NCBI GenBank assembly: GCA_036939755.1
Contig: JALLAZ010000152.1
Span: 1-22,057 of the forward strand
DNA from: Stephanodiscus triporus
Taxonomy: Eukaryota > Bacillariophyta > Thalassiosirophyceae > Thalassiosirales > Thalassiosiraceae
Direction: 5' to 3'
DNA length: 22,057 bases
The notes below the pieces were generated by a model. It ran no database searches and was not told where the DNA came from. It saw nothing but the letters and a program-made list of their open reading frames with translations. Of the stretch, positions 9,740 through 18,342 are shown piece by piece. The position numbers and the translations under genes were made by a program. Within the stretch, counting starts at the first letter, position 1, and every line of letters starts with the position of its first letter.

Positions 9740-10360
9740 TCAGACAACTCCACCCTCCTTCCTCCTTTCAATTTCAACCGCTTGCGCCCTCCTCCCATCC
9801 ACGATCGCCCGACTGCGCGCCATCTCGTCCTCTGTCATGCCGCTCGTGACATAATCGAACGGACCATCGTTCAAACCCAGTATATTGGCGACCACTTCCC
9901 CCCCCGCCTCCGCCCTCCTTAGGCACTCTCCGAGGTAGTAAATGCTCCTGTGCCAAAGCTTGATCCCGAACGGCAGATTTTGATTGTGGTCGTTCGCATC
10001 GGAGGCCGTGTCCCAGAAGTACGCCCGGGGGATCGGAATGTACCTCCGAAAGGCGTACTCGAGAGGATCCATATCGGGATTGGTCATGTCAACTTCATGG
10101 ACCTGATATTCCACCGGAAGTTCGTTGTGATTATCGGCATTGCCGACGGCATTGTCGACGTCGATGTCATCATCGGGACGGCGATGACAATGGATGGAAG
10201 GAGTCCCCGGCGAGGGAGCTCGGTTGTGGTTGGACTCTAATGAGGCGGCAATTTGCAGCGAGTGAGTCCCCGCGTCGCTGATTGAAGAGTCCGTCATGAT
10301 ATTGAGTCCGTTGCCCATAGCAGCTGCTGGAAGCTGAGGGAATGGCGGGCTCGCCCTCAT
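9740..10360 (-). CDS. Small protein with weak FAM177-like features
   Basis: ORF of 206 residues starting with ATG at 10360; later in-frame ATGs at 10318 (MGNGLNIMTDSS) and 10297 are alternative starts. Residues 1-95 are low-complexity and polar. The conserved-looking part begins near residue 105: EYAFRRYIPIPRAYFWD, then KLWHRSIYYLGECLRRAEAG and GEVVANILGLNDGPFDYVTS, and a charged C-terminal helix. The order basic/Ile-rich strand, Trp-containing helix, Gly-Glu-x-(V/L)-A-x-x-(L/F)-G-(L/I) and a Tyr-rich stretch recalls the FAM177 family, whose function is poorly known. I judge this from pattern only. The gene is convergent with the ankyrin gene, 154 bp between stops. Confidence 0.6.
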   Translation of the reverse strand: MRASPPFPQLPAAAMGNGLNIMTDSSISDAGTHSLQIAASLESNHNRAPSPGTPSIHCHRRPDDDIDVDNAVGNADNHNELPVEYQVHEVDMTNPDMDPLEYAFRRYIPIPRAYFWDTASDANDHNQNLPFGIKLWHRSIYYLGECLRRAEAGGEVVANILGLNDGPFDYVTSGMTEDEMARSRAIVDGRRAQAVEIERRKEGGVV

Positions 10361-10919
10361 TGATACGTACGACTCATTCCCCCCAATACTGTATGTTTGA
10401 CCTCAATTGGCAACTCGGTTTCTAAGCATCACAAATTCCCACCTCACACCCACTTAGATATTGTACTAGGGCAGGTTAAAAAATAGGAAGTCTCACTTGG
10501 GACATGGTTTGGGGATGTAAACTGACCGAGATATGATAGGGAGAAGGTTGGTGTATTTTACTCACTTTCATTCATATTTGTTAGTAGAAAATTTTTAAAA
10601 TTTAAATTATCACATCTCTTTCAAAACCCAACACACGAATTGAGGGAGCTTATTTCTCGACCCCTGCCCATGGGGTCAATGCCAGTGATAGTTTATACAA
10701 CCCCTCACTCAATGGGTGGTTGTATAAACTATTCAGTTTGGTAGTGGCCCTCATAAAAGCCGAGAAATAAGCTCCCTCAATTAAGGGGTTGCCAATAGAG
10801 GTCAAATGTACAGTACGCGAGTGAGAAAGTATGAATTGATAGTTTTACTATAAAATTATACTTAAAAGTATAAATTCCGAGTTTAAGTATGAAATAATAT
10901 AACGTTACTATGAAATTAC
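10361..10919. other. Intergenic region holding a MITE-like foldback
   Basis: It includes the upstream region of the minus-strand gene starting at 10360, an AT-rich stretch, the foldback element at 10638-10782 and the AT-rich end of transposase copy 2. No further gene is visible. Confidence 0.6.
10638..10782. mobile_element. MITE-like foldback element with nested inverted repeats
   Basis: Terminal inverted repeats of 22 bp are perfect: the left one at 10638-10659 contains TTGAGGGAGCTTATTTCTCG, and the right one at 10761-10782 is its complement. Inside lies a second perfect 15-bp inverted repeat (ATAGTTTATACAACC at 10688-10702, complement at 10718-10732) and a small GACCCC/GGGGTC pair near 10659-10678. 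At 145 bp and without coding capacity it fits a miniature inverted-repeat element. The outermost AATT bases may belong to the target site rather than to the element. Confidence 0.8.
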
Positions 10920-11651
10920 TAACTATATAGTCATCTCCATGATACTCAACCTCAAATAGTGGCTCGTAGTTCACGATGGCGAGCTGGGTGATGATGGCGC
11001 ATTCCCATGCAGCATGATGTCATGGTCATGGCAGAAGGTCTGCCCAAGGATGCCCCAAAATTTGAGGCAAGCGTTAAAGATCTCGTGACGAGACCTCACG
11101 CGAGCCTGCATCACAAGATTTTCTTCGGGGTTGCAGTCATTGTTTGGGCACTTGATTTTGTTGGGGTGCCCGACGTACGACGTACCCATTGTTGGCTTTG
11201 ACCCTCTCTCCTGGCTCAAGAAGGTGAGCAAGCTCATTCATAAAGATCTTGATGTCCGGCCAGGTGCTGGTGGGGTAGGGTCTGCTGACCCAAACTAAAT
11301 TCCCCGTGAGAATATCGATGCCGAGCTCATATTGCAGGGCCGACTTGCCCGCTTATTTGTGTGAACCGAAGGCGTTCCCCCTCACTGCAGGTCCTTTGTT
11401 GCTCGATCTTGTAGTCAGTTCTGTCGATCGACATGAGGCAGTCATTGCCCACATTGTCGGCGGCGTCTAGCCCGCTCTCGAAGACGATCTGGCGGGCGGA
11501 GGGGGCGACGGGGTGAGATGACGACGGTCGAGGGAGCACAACAATAAACCACACTCACCACGTCGTCTGCCAGCTCGCCTAGGATGCGCTTTATAAAGAG
11601 CCACACCCATTTTTGGAGTGTCTTTGGGTCGATTGCACCCCCATCATGCAA
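10920..11651 (-). pseudogene. Decayed DDE transposase (PIF/Harbinger/IS5-like), copy 2, with a retained intron
   Basis: This copy reaches further 5' than copy 1: it begins with DPKTLQKWVWLFIKRILGELADDV. A GT-AG intron of 70 nt (11558-11489) then joins it to IVFESGLDAADNVGNDC and the first catalytic block MSIDRTDYKIEQQ, where the usual Gly after Asp is Arg. Frameshifts follow. At the second catalytic site the in-frame reading is VKANNGY, so the Asp has become Asn. The third block SRHEIFNACLKFWGIL keeps the Glu, and the C-terminus EPLFEVEYHGDD is recognisable. Both the frame damage and the lost Asp argue that it is inactive. It lies on the opposite strand to copy 1 about 9.3 kb away. Confidence 0.8.
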
Positions 11652-11749
11652 GGGGTGGTTTTGCTCGTCTTTGGAGGGAGGTTTTGCTTGTCGTCCCGCA
11701 GGGCTCGGCTCTTCGTAGATATCCTACGTAGATTTCCACAGAGGGCCAT

Positions 11750-11870
11750 ACAGCCAGGATTCCAGGCCGCACTCCTGGGAGCTTTCCTGCAGGAACGGAA
11801 TCACAGTTCCTGTCCAAAAGCTAAAAAAAGGAATCACAGGATTTCTCAGGATTCCTGCAGGAAAATGCAA
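11750..11870. repeat. Degenerate GGAATC / TTCCTGCAGGAA repeats
   Basis: The palindrome TTCCTGCAGGAA occurs at 11784-11795 and 11852-11863. GGAATCACAG occurs at 11797-11806 and 11830-11839, and AGGATTCC words flank both. This is a small scrambled repeat cluster of unknown origin. Confidence 0.7.
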
Positions 11871-11875
11871 CCTAG

Positions 11876-12079
11876 GATGCCATCACTTTCACGGAAGAAA
11901 ATATCATCTGGGTTAATCGCTGTATTGATTGTGATGGAAACAGTTCCAAATATGATGCCTTACTTGATGTGACAGATCTTCCAATGTATGATATAGCAAC
12001 AAGATTGTCACAGTCAGTCCCTTTGAATACTGGTCTGGTATTGGGTATTTCTGGATGTGATTTCTTTGTGAAAAAATAA
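11876..12079 (+). other. Orphan open frame, possible exon or gene remnant
   Basis: The plus strand is open for 67 codons between two stops, with no suitable ATG at its start. The translation looks protein-like (for example ENIIWVNRCIDCDGNSSKYD, then LPMYDIATRLSQSVPL). The minus strand is also open over the same bases, with an ATG at 12102 and 76 codons, so the strand cannot be decided. No family is recognised. It could be an exon, a decayed gene or transposon cargo. Confidence 0.25.
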
Positions 12080-12481
12080 TACAGTGTTTCCAAAAGAGAC
12101 ATTTGTCCATGTGGGACTGCATCAGCGGCTGCTTGTACTTTTTTAGTTTAGCGTTGATTTAGAGACAGTTTAAGTGGCGGTTTTGAATGGAACCGACCAG
12201 GCGGCTAACCACTCCTTACCAAATTTATTACCATTCGATCTCGACCATGCACGGCCCCTCGACCTAAGCGGTGGCCCTTCTCATGGTGGCCGCATGTCAG
12301 TCTTCCCGACCGGTTGCCGATTGTGCAGTACCATGAGATTGGGTAATCACCCATTGAGTGAGGCAGCATCCTCCTAGCATTGAGCCATTAAAGCAAAACC
12401 ATAATGCAGGATTTCTTAAGTAACGATTTAACTGGTATTAAGGCTGACACACACTTGCTGACAAACTGGTAGTCCATGAAC

Positions 12482-14971
12482 TCAAAATAATCCAATAACC
12501 TGTCCAGTTTCGACGTCAATGTCTACGTCATAAAATCCAGGTCGCGTAGGGAGACCGGGAATGGTCATGATATCGCCACCTGAAACAACACAATGGGAAA
12601 ACCACAATGAGCAGGCTGCTGGCAAAAGCTTGATCGACATAATATGCACAACACCGAATGCACTTACAGATAGGGTACAAGAATCCAGCCCCAACGCAGC
12701 TGCGAATCTCCCGTACGAAGATGCGAAAACCAGTCGGCACCCCCTTGGCCTTGGGGTCGCAGCTGAACGAGTACTGCGTCTTTGCAATACAAACTGAATT
12801 TTTGGAAGTCAATTGTTAGCAGGGAGATGGAGACTAGAAGTAAACCATCACAAATGGGGAAAAAATCAATCTCACTTGGTAGGTTTCCAAATCCACTACT
12901 TTCGTACTGTGCCATCTGCTGTTCGGCCAATTCCGAGAAGTCGACCCCATCCGCGCCGTAAATCTCCCTGCTTATCGTCTCAACCTTCGCACGGATCGGC
13001 AACGCCAGGTCGTATAGGAAGCGGAAGTTACCGACGTCGCTGGCCTCGCATGCCGCGATCACCGCGCGTCCCAGCGCCTCGGCGCCCCTCCCCCCCTCGG
13101 CCCAGTGGTTGGCGACAACGGCGTCGAACGCGCCCGCCGCCAGGCTCGCCTCGCGCACCGCCTCCATCTCTGCAGCGGTGTCGGACTTGAACTGGTTGAC
13201 GGCCACGACGACCTCGACACCGAACTTCCTCGCATTCTCGATGTGCTTCACGAGGTTGCAGCACCCCGCCCTGACCAGCGGGATGTTCTCATCGGTGTAC
13301 TCCCTCGGGAGGGGCTTCCCGGCGGATACGGGAGGACCGCCGCCGTGCATCTTCAGCGCCCGGACGGTGGCGACTATGACGGCGCACTTCGGCTTGAGGC
13401 CCGACGCGCGGCACTTGATGTTGAAAAACTCTGGATGATTTGGGAGGCACGATCAATGTGAGAGGGCGGCGACGAGAGGAGAAATATGTTATGGCAAGAG
13501 GACGAGGGGCACCCAAAAAAAAGGGATCGTATTTCCCCCCAAATCACTCACTCTCCATCCCAATATCGGCACCGAAGCCTGTCGGCGTTCCAAGAGTAAA
13601 AATAATTCGTCGAGGTTAGTCGAGATGAAATATACCAGAAACATCGCGTTCATATTATCATCGGCGAGTTATAGAATTTCAATCATTCCACTCACCAGCC
13701 TCCGTGACGACGTACCCATCCTCCCCCGCCAGCTTCAACGCGAGCCTGTCGGCGACGATGCTCGAATTGCCGATGGCGATGTTCGCGAATGGCCCCGCGT
13801 GGACGAGGACGGGCGTTCGCTCCACGGTCTGCATGAGTGTCGGGAGGAGCGCGTCCTTCATTAGGACCGTTAGAGCCCCCCCGCATCCGAGGTCGTCGGC
13901 CGTGACGGTCATGCCCGACCGAGAGTACGCCACGACCATATTCCCGAGCTTCTCCCGCAGGTCCGGCAGGTCACGCGCGAGCGCGAGCACTGCCATGATC
14001 TCCGAGGCGACGGCGATGTCGAATCCGGTCGTGCGCGAGTGCTGGACGCGGGGTACCTCCCCCTTGTTCGTGCCCCGGGGCTGTATCGTCTCGGCCGGGC
14101 CGATCCCGATCTCGATTTTTCGCAGGTGACGATCGCACACGTCCAACACCCGATTCCAAGTGATCGTCGACGGGTCGATGTCAAGCCTCGCGAATTTCGA
14201 CCGTTCCTCGGTCGATAAATCTTCGGGAGACTTGGTATCATCGATCCCTAGCTTGACCAATCTCCTCCTCATGACGGACGTGAACGGCATTCCCGATTTC
14301 GCGAGCGCCAATCGTCGGTACAGGGCGTCGTCGCTCTGGGAATCCTCGTGATACATCCTCGAGTCTATCGCGGCCGCGAGTAGGTTGTTCGCGGCCGATA
14401 TGGCGTGGATGTCCCCCGTGAGGTGGAGGTTGAATTCCTCCATGGGCACGACCTGGGCGTACCCCCCCCCGGCGGCGCCTCCCTTTATGCCGAAGGTCGG
14501 TCCCTGACTCGGCTGTCGGATGCAAGCGAAGGCCTTCTTTCCCAGTATCGCGCCCAAGGCCTGGACGATCCCGATCGTTGTCGTGGACTTGCCCTCCCCC
14601 AACGGGGTGGGATTGATCCCCGTGCACACGACGTAATTCCCGTCGGGGACATCCGCGAGTCGACGTAGGGTCGGCGCGACCATGACCTTGGCCTTCCCGA
14701 TCCCCCACGGCAGGAGCTCGGGGGGGAGTATGCCCGCCTCGGACGCGACGATCTCGATGGGCAGGAGGCCCACGTCGCGAACGATGGACTGACTGACCTC
14801 GATGTCGCTCGGGACAGGAACGGCCGGACGGAGGACGGGATGACCCCGGGCGCATACGGCGGAGGCGGCGGCGGACGACGACGACGACGACGACGACAAA
14901 GGCGGGTCGGAGGCCGTGACTCCGGAGGGCTCGCGCCGGAGCGGACGCTCGCCTTCGCCGTCGGGATCCAT
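12482..14971 (-). CDS. FTHFS: Formate-tetrahydrofolate ligase (10-formyl-THF synthetase), five exons
   Basis: The enzyme makes 10-formyl-tetrahydrofolate from formate, tetrahydrofolate and ATP, feeding purine synthesis and one-carbon metabolism. Five exons join in frame at GT-AG borders, all phase 1: 14971-13696, 13578-13552, 13430-12876, 12793-12668 and 12579-12482; introns are 117, 121, 82 and 88 nt. The product is about 693 residues. After a Ser/Ala-rich extension of about 50 residues come the family blocks [12 protein letters not shown] (53-64), the ATP-binding loop [13 protein letters not shown] (122-134), [28 protein letters not shown] (encoded by the 27-nt second exon), [29 protein letters not shown] and the terminal block [12 protein letters not shown]...GQVIGLF. 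Length minus the extension matches monofunctional plant-type enzymes. The frame opens upstream of 14971 but without ATG. The extension shows no clear targeting signal, so location is open. Exon 1 is visibly more GC-rich than neighbouring genes. Confidence 0.95.
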
Positions 14972-15284
14972 ATTATTATTATCGTCGGTCGTCGTTTGCT
15001 TTCGTGTTCGTTGTTTTCCCAACTCGACTGTGTTGTGGACAACGTATTACTTCAACTTCGGTCTCGCTGAGTTACCCTTCGCTTCTCTGTGTAACAACAC
15101 TCTGCCTCCTCGTGTTCTCATTTTTCACCTTTTTTGCTCTAAAAGTAGGTACGTATCGTAGTATCTAAATACTCCTAAGTAGGAATTCATTATGACGTAA
15201 ATTCTGCGTTTGTGATGCCGTTGAAAGAGATCTTTGAATCAATGACGTCAACATGATGTGGCAGTGTGCACCCGCGAAACCTAG
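14972..15284. other. Intergenic region upstream of the folate ligase gene
   Basis: It holds the promoter/5' UTR of the minus-strand ligase gene and the left flank of the reverse transcriptase relic. No gene or clear motif seen. Confidence 0.5.
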
Positions 15285-16617
15285 AGACATGTCCAGGATC
15301 TAGGGGTGAGCCAAGGATGTCCCCTTTCCCCTATTTTCGCCTCACTTGTTATCGCACGTCTCCTTCAACCCCTCGACACACTCCTTAAAAAACGTGCTCA
15401 ATCACGCCTCCTTGCCGGCAATATTGGTGATGACGGCAACGGCGGCATTACCCACCTCCTTGGATATGTCGACGATGTTTCAGCTTGTGTCCCCCTTGAA
15501 GATCTTCAATTTTTATGCGATCAATTTAACTCCCTTGGTACCCCTTTAGGTTGCTTCCTTAATCCCATGAAAACAAGAATCCTTACATCAACCTCAGGAA
15601 TCTCCCCACTCCCTACCATCACCACCCTCAACCCATCGCTTGCCGCCTCAATCCACCACACAATAACAACATACTCTACGAAACCCAGTAACATTGACCC
15701 CAATGGTACACCTCTTCCGGTTGAACTCACAACGGGATTCCGTCTCCTCGGATCCCCTGTCGGCTCTCCTACATTTTCTCATGAATACTTCGATACCCAG
15801 TTAACTGCTGTCCAAGAAGCCATTACTCTCATGACCACCACTATCACTGACCCACACACACAACTACGATTGTTTGCCCAATGTCTCATTCAAAAATTAC
15901 CACATCTCCTTGGCAGTGATGTACTCTACAATTATGATGTCAATAACCCCCCCCCCACATGGACTGATTGGAATGGCCCATTAACATCTGCTACAAACCA
16001 TATCATTTCGAAGTTTATTTCTGATCTCATCAAGTGCCCTACCTTACCACACCATGCCTTACTTATCGCACAACTCCATCTCCAAGAAGGCGGCCTTGGA
16101 CTCATCGATCCCCGTTCACGAGCCATACCAGATTTTATGCTTACCTTCACTACATCTACACGACATGCCATCGAAGGAATACGACTTAATAAATATCTCC
16201 AGAACGTCCAACTCCACCGTACCATCTCGGAATTATACTCCTCACAACACAACCCACACTCCCTTATCATCCAACGTTACCATCACATCCTCCCAGAAAT
16301 CGCTTCTACTGCATGTCCACCCACCATCCCCAGGACAGATCTCGCTCAATACTTCCTCACTACCCTCTCTCCTCACAGTGCACGCAGCCGCCTAAAAAAA
16401 CATGTTGCTCTCATTGCCAAAGCTGAATTATACAACCACATGTTTGTCCATCTTCCTCAGCATTTCCACCTCCTTCCAAGCATCCTCTCCCCCACTATGT
16501 CCTACCCTTTGATTGCGATGTCAAGATGCCCCATCAAGAATCGATTAACACCACTGACTTTTCTACTATCTTTTCGACGCAAACTCCGCCTTCCTATTTT
16601 CCCACACAATACTCCAT
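15285..16617 (+). pseudogene. 5'-truncated reverse transcriptase remnant (non-LTR retrotransposon type)
   Basis: The frame opens after a stop at 15282-15284 and has no ATG start. It enters mid-domain at the reverse transcriptase block DLGVSQGCPLSPIFASLV, followed by the catalytic YVDDV motif at about 15462-15476 and a SLGTPLGCFLNPMKT segment. The rest (about 350 residues) looks like the thumb/C-terminal region of algal and oomycete non-LTR elements, with LLIAQLHLQEGGLGLIDP as a landmark. The fingers part of the domain, any endonuclease and the RNase H are missing, so it is not functional. The coding strand is rich in C and A and poor in G, unlike the neighbouring genes. The open frame runs through an N at 16618 into unrelated sequence; I end the element before the N. 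Confidence 0.8.
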
Positions 16618-16618
16618 N
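16618..16618. other. Ambiguous base (N) at a sequence join
   Basis: The only N in the window. On its left is retrotransposon sequence; on its right starts the 55-bp copy of the coiled-coil gene's end. It may mark an assembly join. Confidence 0.9.
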
Positions 16619-16673
16619 TTGTAGCTATGTTGGTTTGGTTTTTCTTCGACTGTCTCGTGCGCCACATGATACG
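16619..16673. repeat. 55-bp exact repeat, copy B
   Basis: Identical to 4330-4384 in the same orientation. It carries the antisense of the last codons and the stop of the coiled-coil gene without the rest of that gene. Confidence 0.95.
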
Positions 16674-17300
16674 AGTGCAACCTGAGACGTAAGCATGCTC
16701 AATTAGAGGAGGAGGAAGAGGTGAATGAGTGCTACTGCCCTCCCGTGCTGCAGCTTTGGGCACCAATCAAAACAGCAGCAAACTAACACACAATGTCAAG
16801 AGGAAATACACTAAAAGAGTAGCACTTTGTAGAACAGACCAAGTAATGACTCCTTGAATTGAAAATGATGAAGGTAGTGGCAGCATGTAACGACTTCATC
16901 TTCTTAAGTCCTTTATTCAAGTAACACCTTGTCTTGAAGATATCAAAGGTCAATAAGAAAAACACCAACACGGAACAAACAATCATAGTAAGTATTCTCG
17001 ATACAGCTGTTGTGTAAAAATGAGCTGTATGGAACACTTTTGGGACTGTTAACGAGCCGGATCATATCCTGCTAGATATCACATCATGGTCGTAAGATGA
17101 GCTGTACAAGTAATCTGTTCTGGAGACAACCGACATTGAATTTCATCCTGCGGATACTGCCGAGCTAAACAAACCACTTCGCGTTTGGAAATTGGCGCTG
17201 CGGTGTTCACGGTTGAACACATCCTCCACCTCATGATGATATGTATTTCGCTACAGGTAACATTTCATGAGATAACTTATGATCCTCTACAATTTAAGAT
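16674..17300. other. Intergenic region, no gene seen
   Basis: About 630 bp between the duplicated 55-bp segment and the eL14 gene. A short minus-strand frame at 16783-17037 with a hydrophobic stretch exists but has no further support. A GATGATATG word near 17235 alone does not make a snoRNA. The 3' UTR of the minus-strand eL14 gene must lie at the right end. Confidence 0.5.
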
Positions 17301-17705
17301 CTATGCCCTAAGCTCCTTGATCTTTTGTGCAATGATCCTGCTCTTTTGCTTCTTGGCAACCATTACCTTGAACCTGTCAAAATCAGATAAGCTGGCCCTC
17401 TTCTTCTTCGCCTCGAGCTTCTTGGCCCATGATGATCCTTCCCATTTGGCCAAAGTATCGCTCTCCGCCCAAGCGGCCTTCAAAGTCTTCGCACGGGCAT
17501 TGCGTTGGATATTAACCTTGTGGTCGGTGAGTGATACTTTTTTGTAGGAAATGACTTGGCGCTGGACACCGGTGATTTCCTCCGGTCCGTCTACCAGGCA
17601 TTTGTTCTGATCGACAATATCAATGACAGTGGCGATCTTTCCGGCATCAGGTCCGTGGTTGATGAAAACAACTCGGCCGACTTCAACGTAACGAGAGAAC
17701 CCCAT
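17301..17705 (-). CDS. RPL14: 60S ribosomal protein eL14
   Basis: Intronless ORF of 134 residues with ATG at 17705. It is a structural protein of the large cytosolic ribosomal subunit. The N-terminus is the family's KOW-type fold, with VEVGRVVFINHGPDAGKIAT at residues 7-26 followed by VIDIVDQNKCLVDGP. The middle holds the RQVISYKKVSLTDHKV block, and the C-terminal half is the basic helix (WAKKLEAKKKRASLSDFDRFKVMVAKKQK). Length and motif order agree with eukaryotic eL14. Confidence 0.95.
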   Translation of the reverse strand: MGFSRYVEVGRVVFINHGPDAGKIATVIDIVDQNKCLVDGPEEITGVQRQVISYKKVSLTDHKVNIQRNARAKTLKAAWAESDTLAKWEGSSWAKKLEAKKKRASLSDFDRFKVMVAKKQKSRIIAQKIKELRA

Positions 17706-18342
17706 TGTAAATGTTTATTTCACTGGAAGAGGTCAAATGGTGTGTTGGAGTTGAATGGCGGCGAGGGCACGACGTGGTGAGAACAGCGTTGCAGGCGAAA
17801 GAATATCATAAATGAGACAGTGACACTCCCGTCCAACAACTTGTCGACTTCGGCAACTGCCAACCTGCTCCAAAGTGGCGCTTGCAACAGGAACGACTTC
17901 AATAGTCACTCCACCAATCTTCACCAGCTACTGCCCTTCCGGCGTCCAATACAACATGAATACATATCCGCATACAGGCGGCGTTCGCCGGCCTACCATG
18001 GTCAACACACCTTGTTGGACACGTTTTGTATCGTCGGGGTAGACGCTTTGGCTCGGATTATTGTGAATCGACCCACGTAGAATTGATACCAGGGCGACCG
18101 GCAAGCGAGTTAAAGTAGGAGTAGTAACCGGTAGGAGTAACATTGGACTCCCGATACGGTCGGCTTCCGAGCGCGCGCGCTTCGGGATGTAGGCTTCCCC
18201 CCGTAAATAAAACCTCACCCCCCTCAACCCCACCCCCCGCCCACAGAGAAGAGAGAGAGTAGAATTCTACCACGACGCTGACACTTGGAATCTTGGTAAA
18301 TCAAGAGGCTTAGGGGCCCACGATGAAATGGCGTGATTAGCA
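17706..18342. other. Intergenic region between divergent eL14 and PDZ/F-box/ankyrin genes
   Basis: It contains both 5' regions, a C-rich stretch (about 18198-18242) and a short GAGA tract (18247-18259). Several minus-strand frames are open and look somewhat protein-like but are interrupted by stops (see findings). No intact gene can be called. Confidence 0.45.

Larger units (their letters stand above)
11652..12481. other. Intergenic region with repeat patch and orphan frame
   Basis: About 830 bp between the transposase relic and the folate ligase gene. It holds a degenerate GGAATC/CAGGATTCC repeat patch (11750-11870), an orphan open frame (11876-12079) and, at 12348-12363, a 16-bp segment shared with the foldback element. 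I see no intact gene. Confidence 0.5.

Noticed and set aside
12174..12377. Plus-strand 67-residue frame in the mobile-element zone
   Set aside because: No motif, no homology recognised, and part of it overlaps sequence shared with the foldback element.
14485..15042. Second minus-strand frame overlapping the start of the folate ligase gene (185 residues)
   Set aside because: It is an out-of-frame shadow of GC-rich coding DNA; the ligase frame carries all family motifs.
16783..17037. Minus-strand 84-residue frame with a hydrophobic stretch
   Set aside because: Low-complexity AT-rich region, no recognisable motif, no neighbouring exon or strong start context.
17225..17245. C/D snoRNA suggested by a GATGATATG word
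   Set aside because: No matching D box or terminal stem could be identified.
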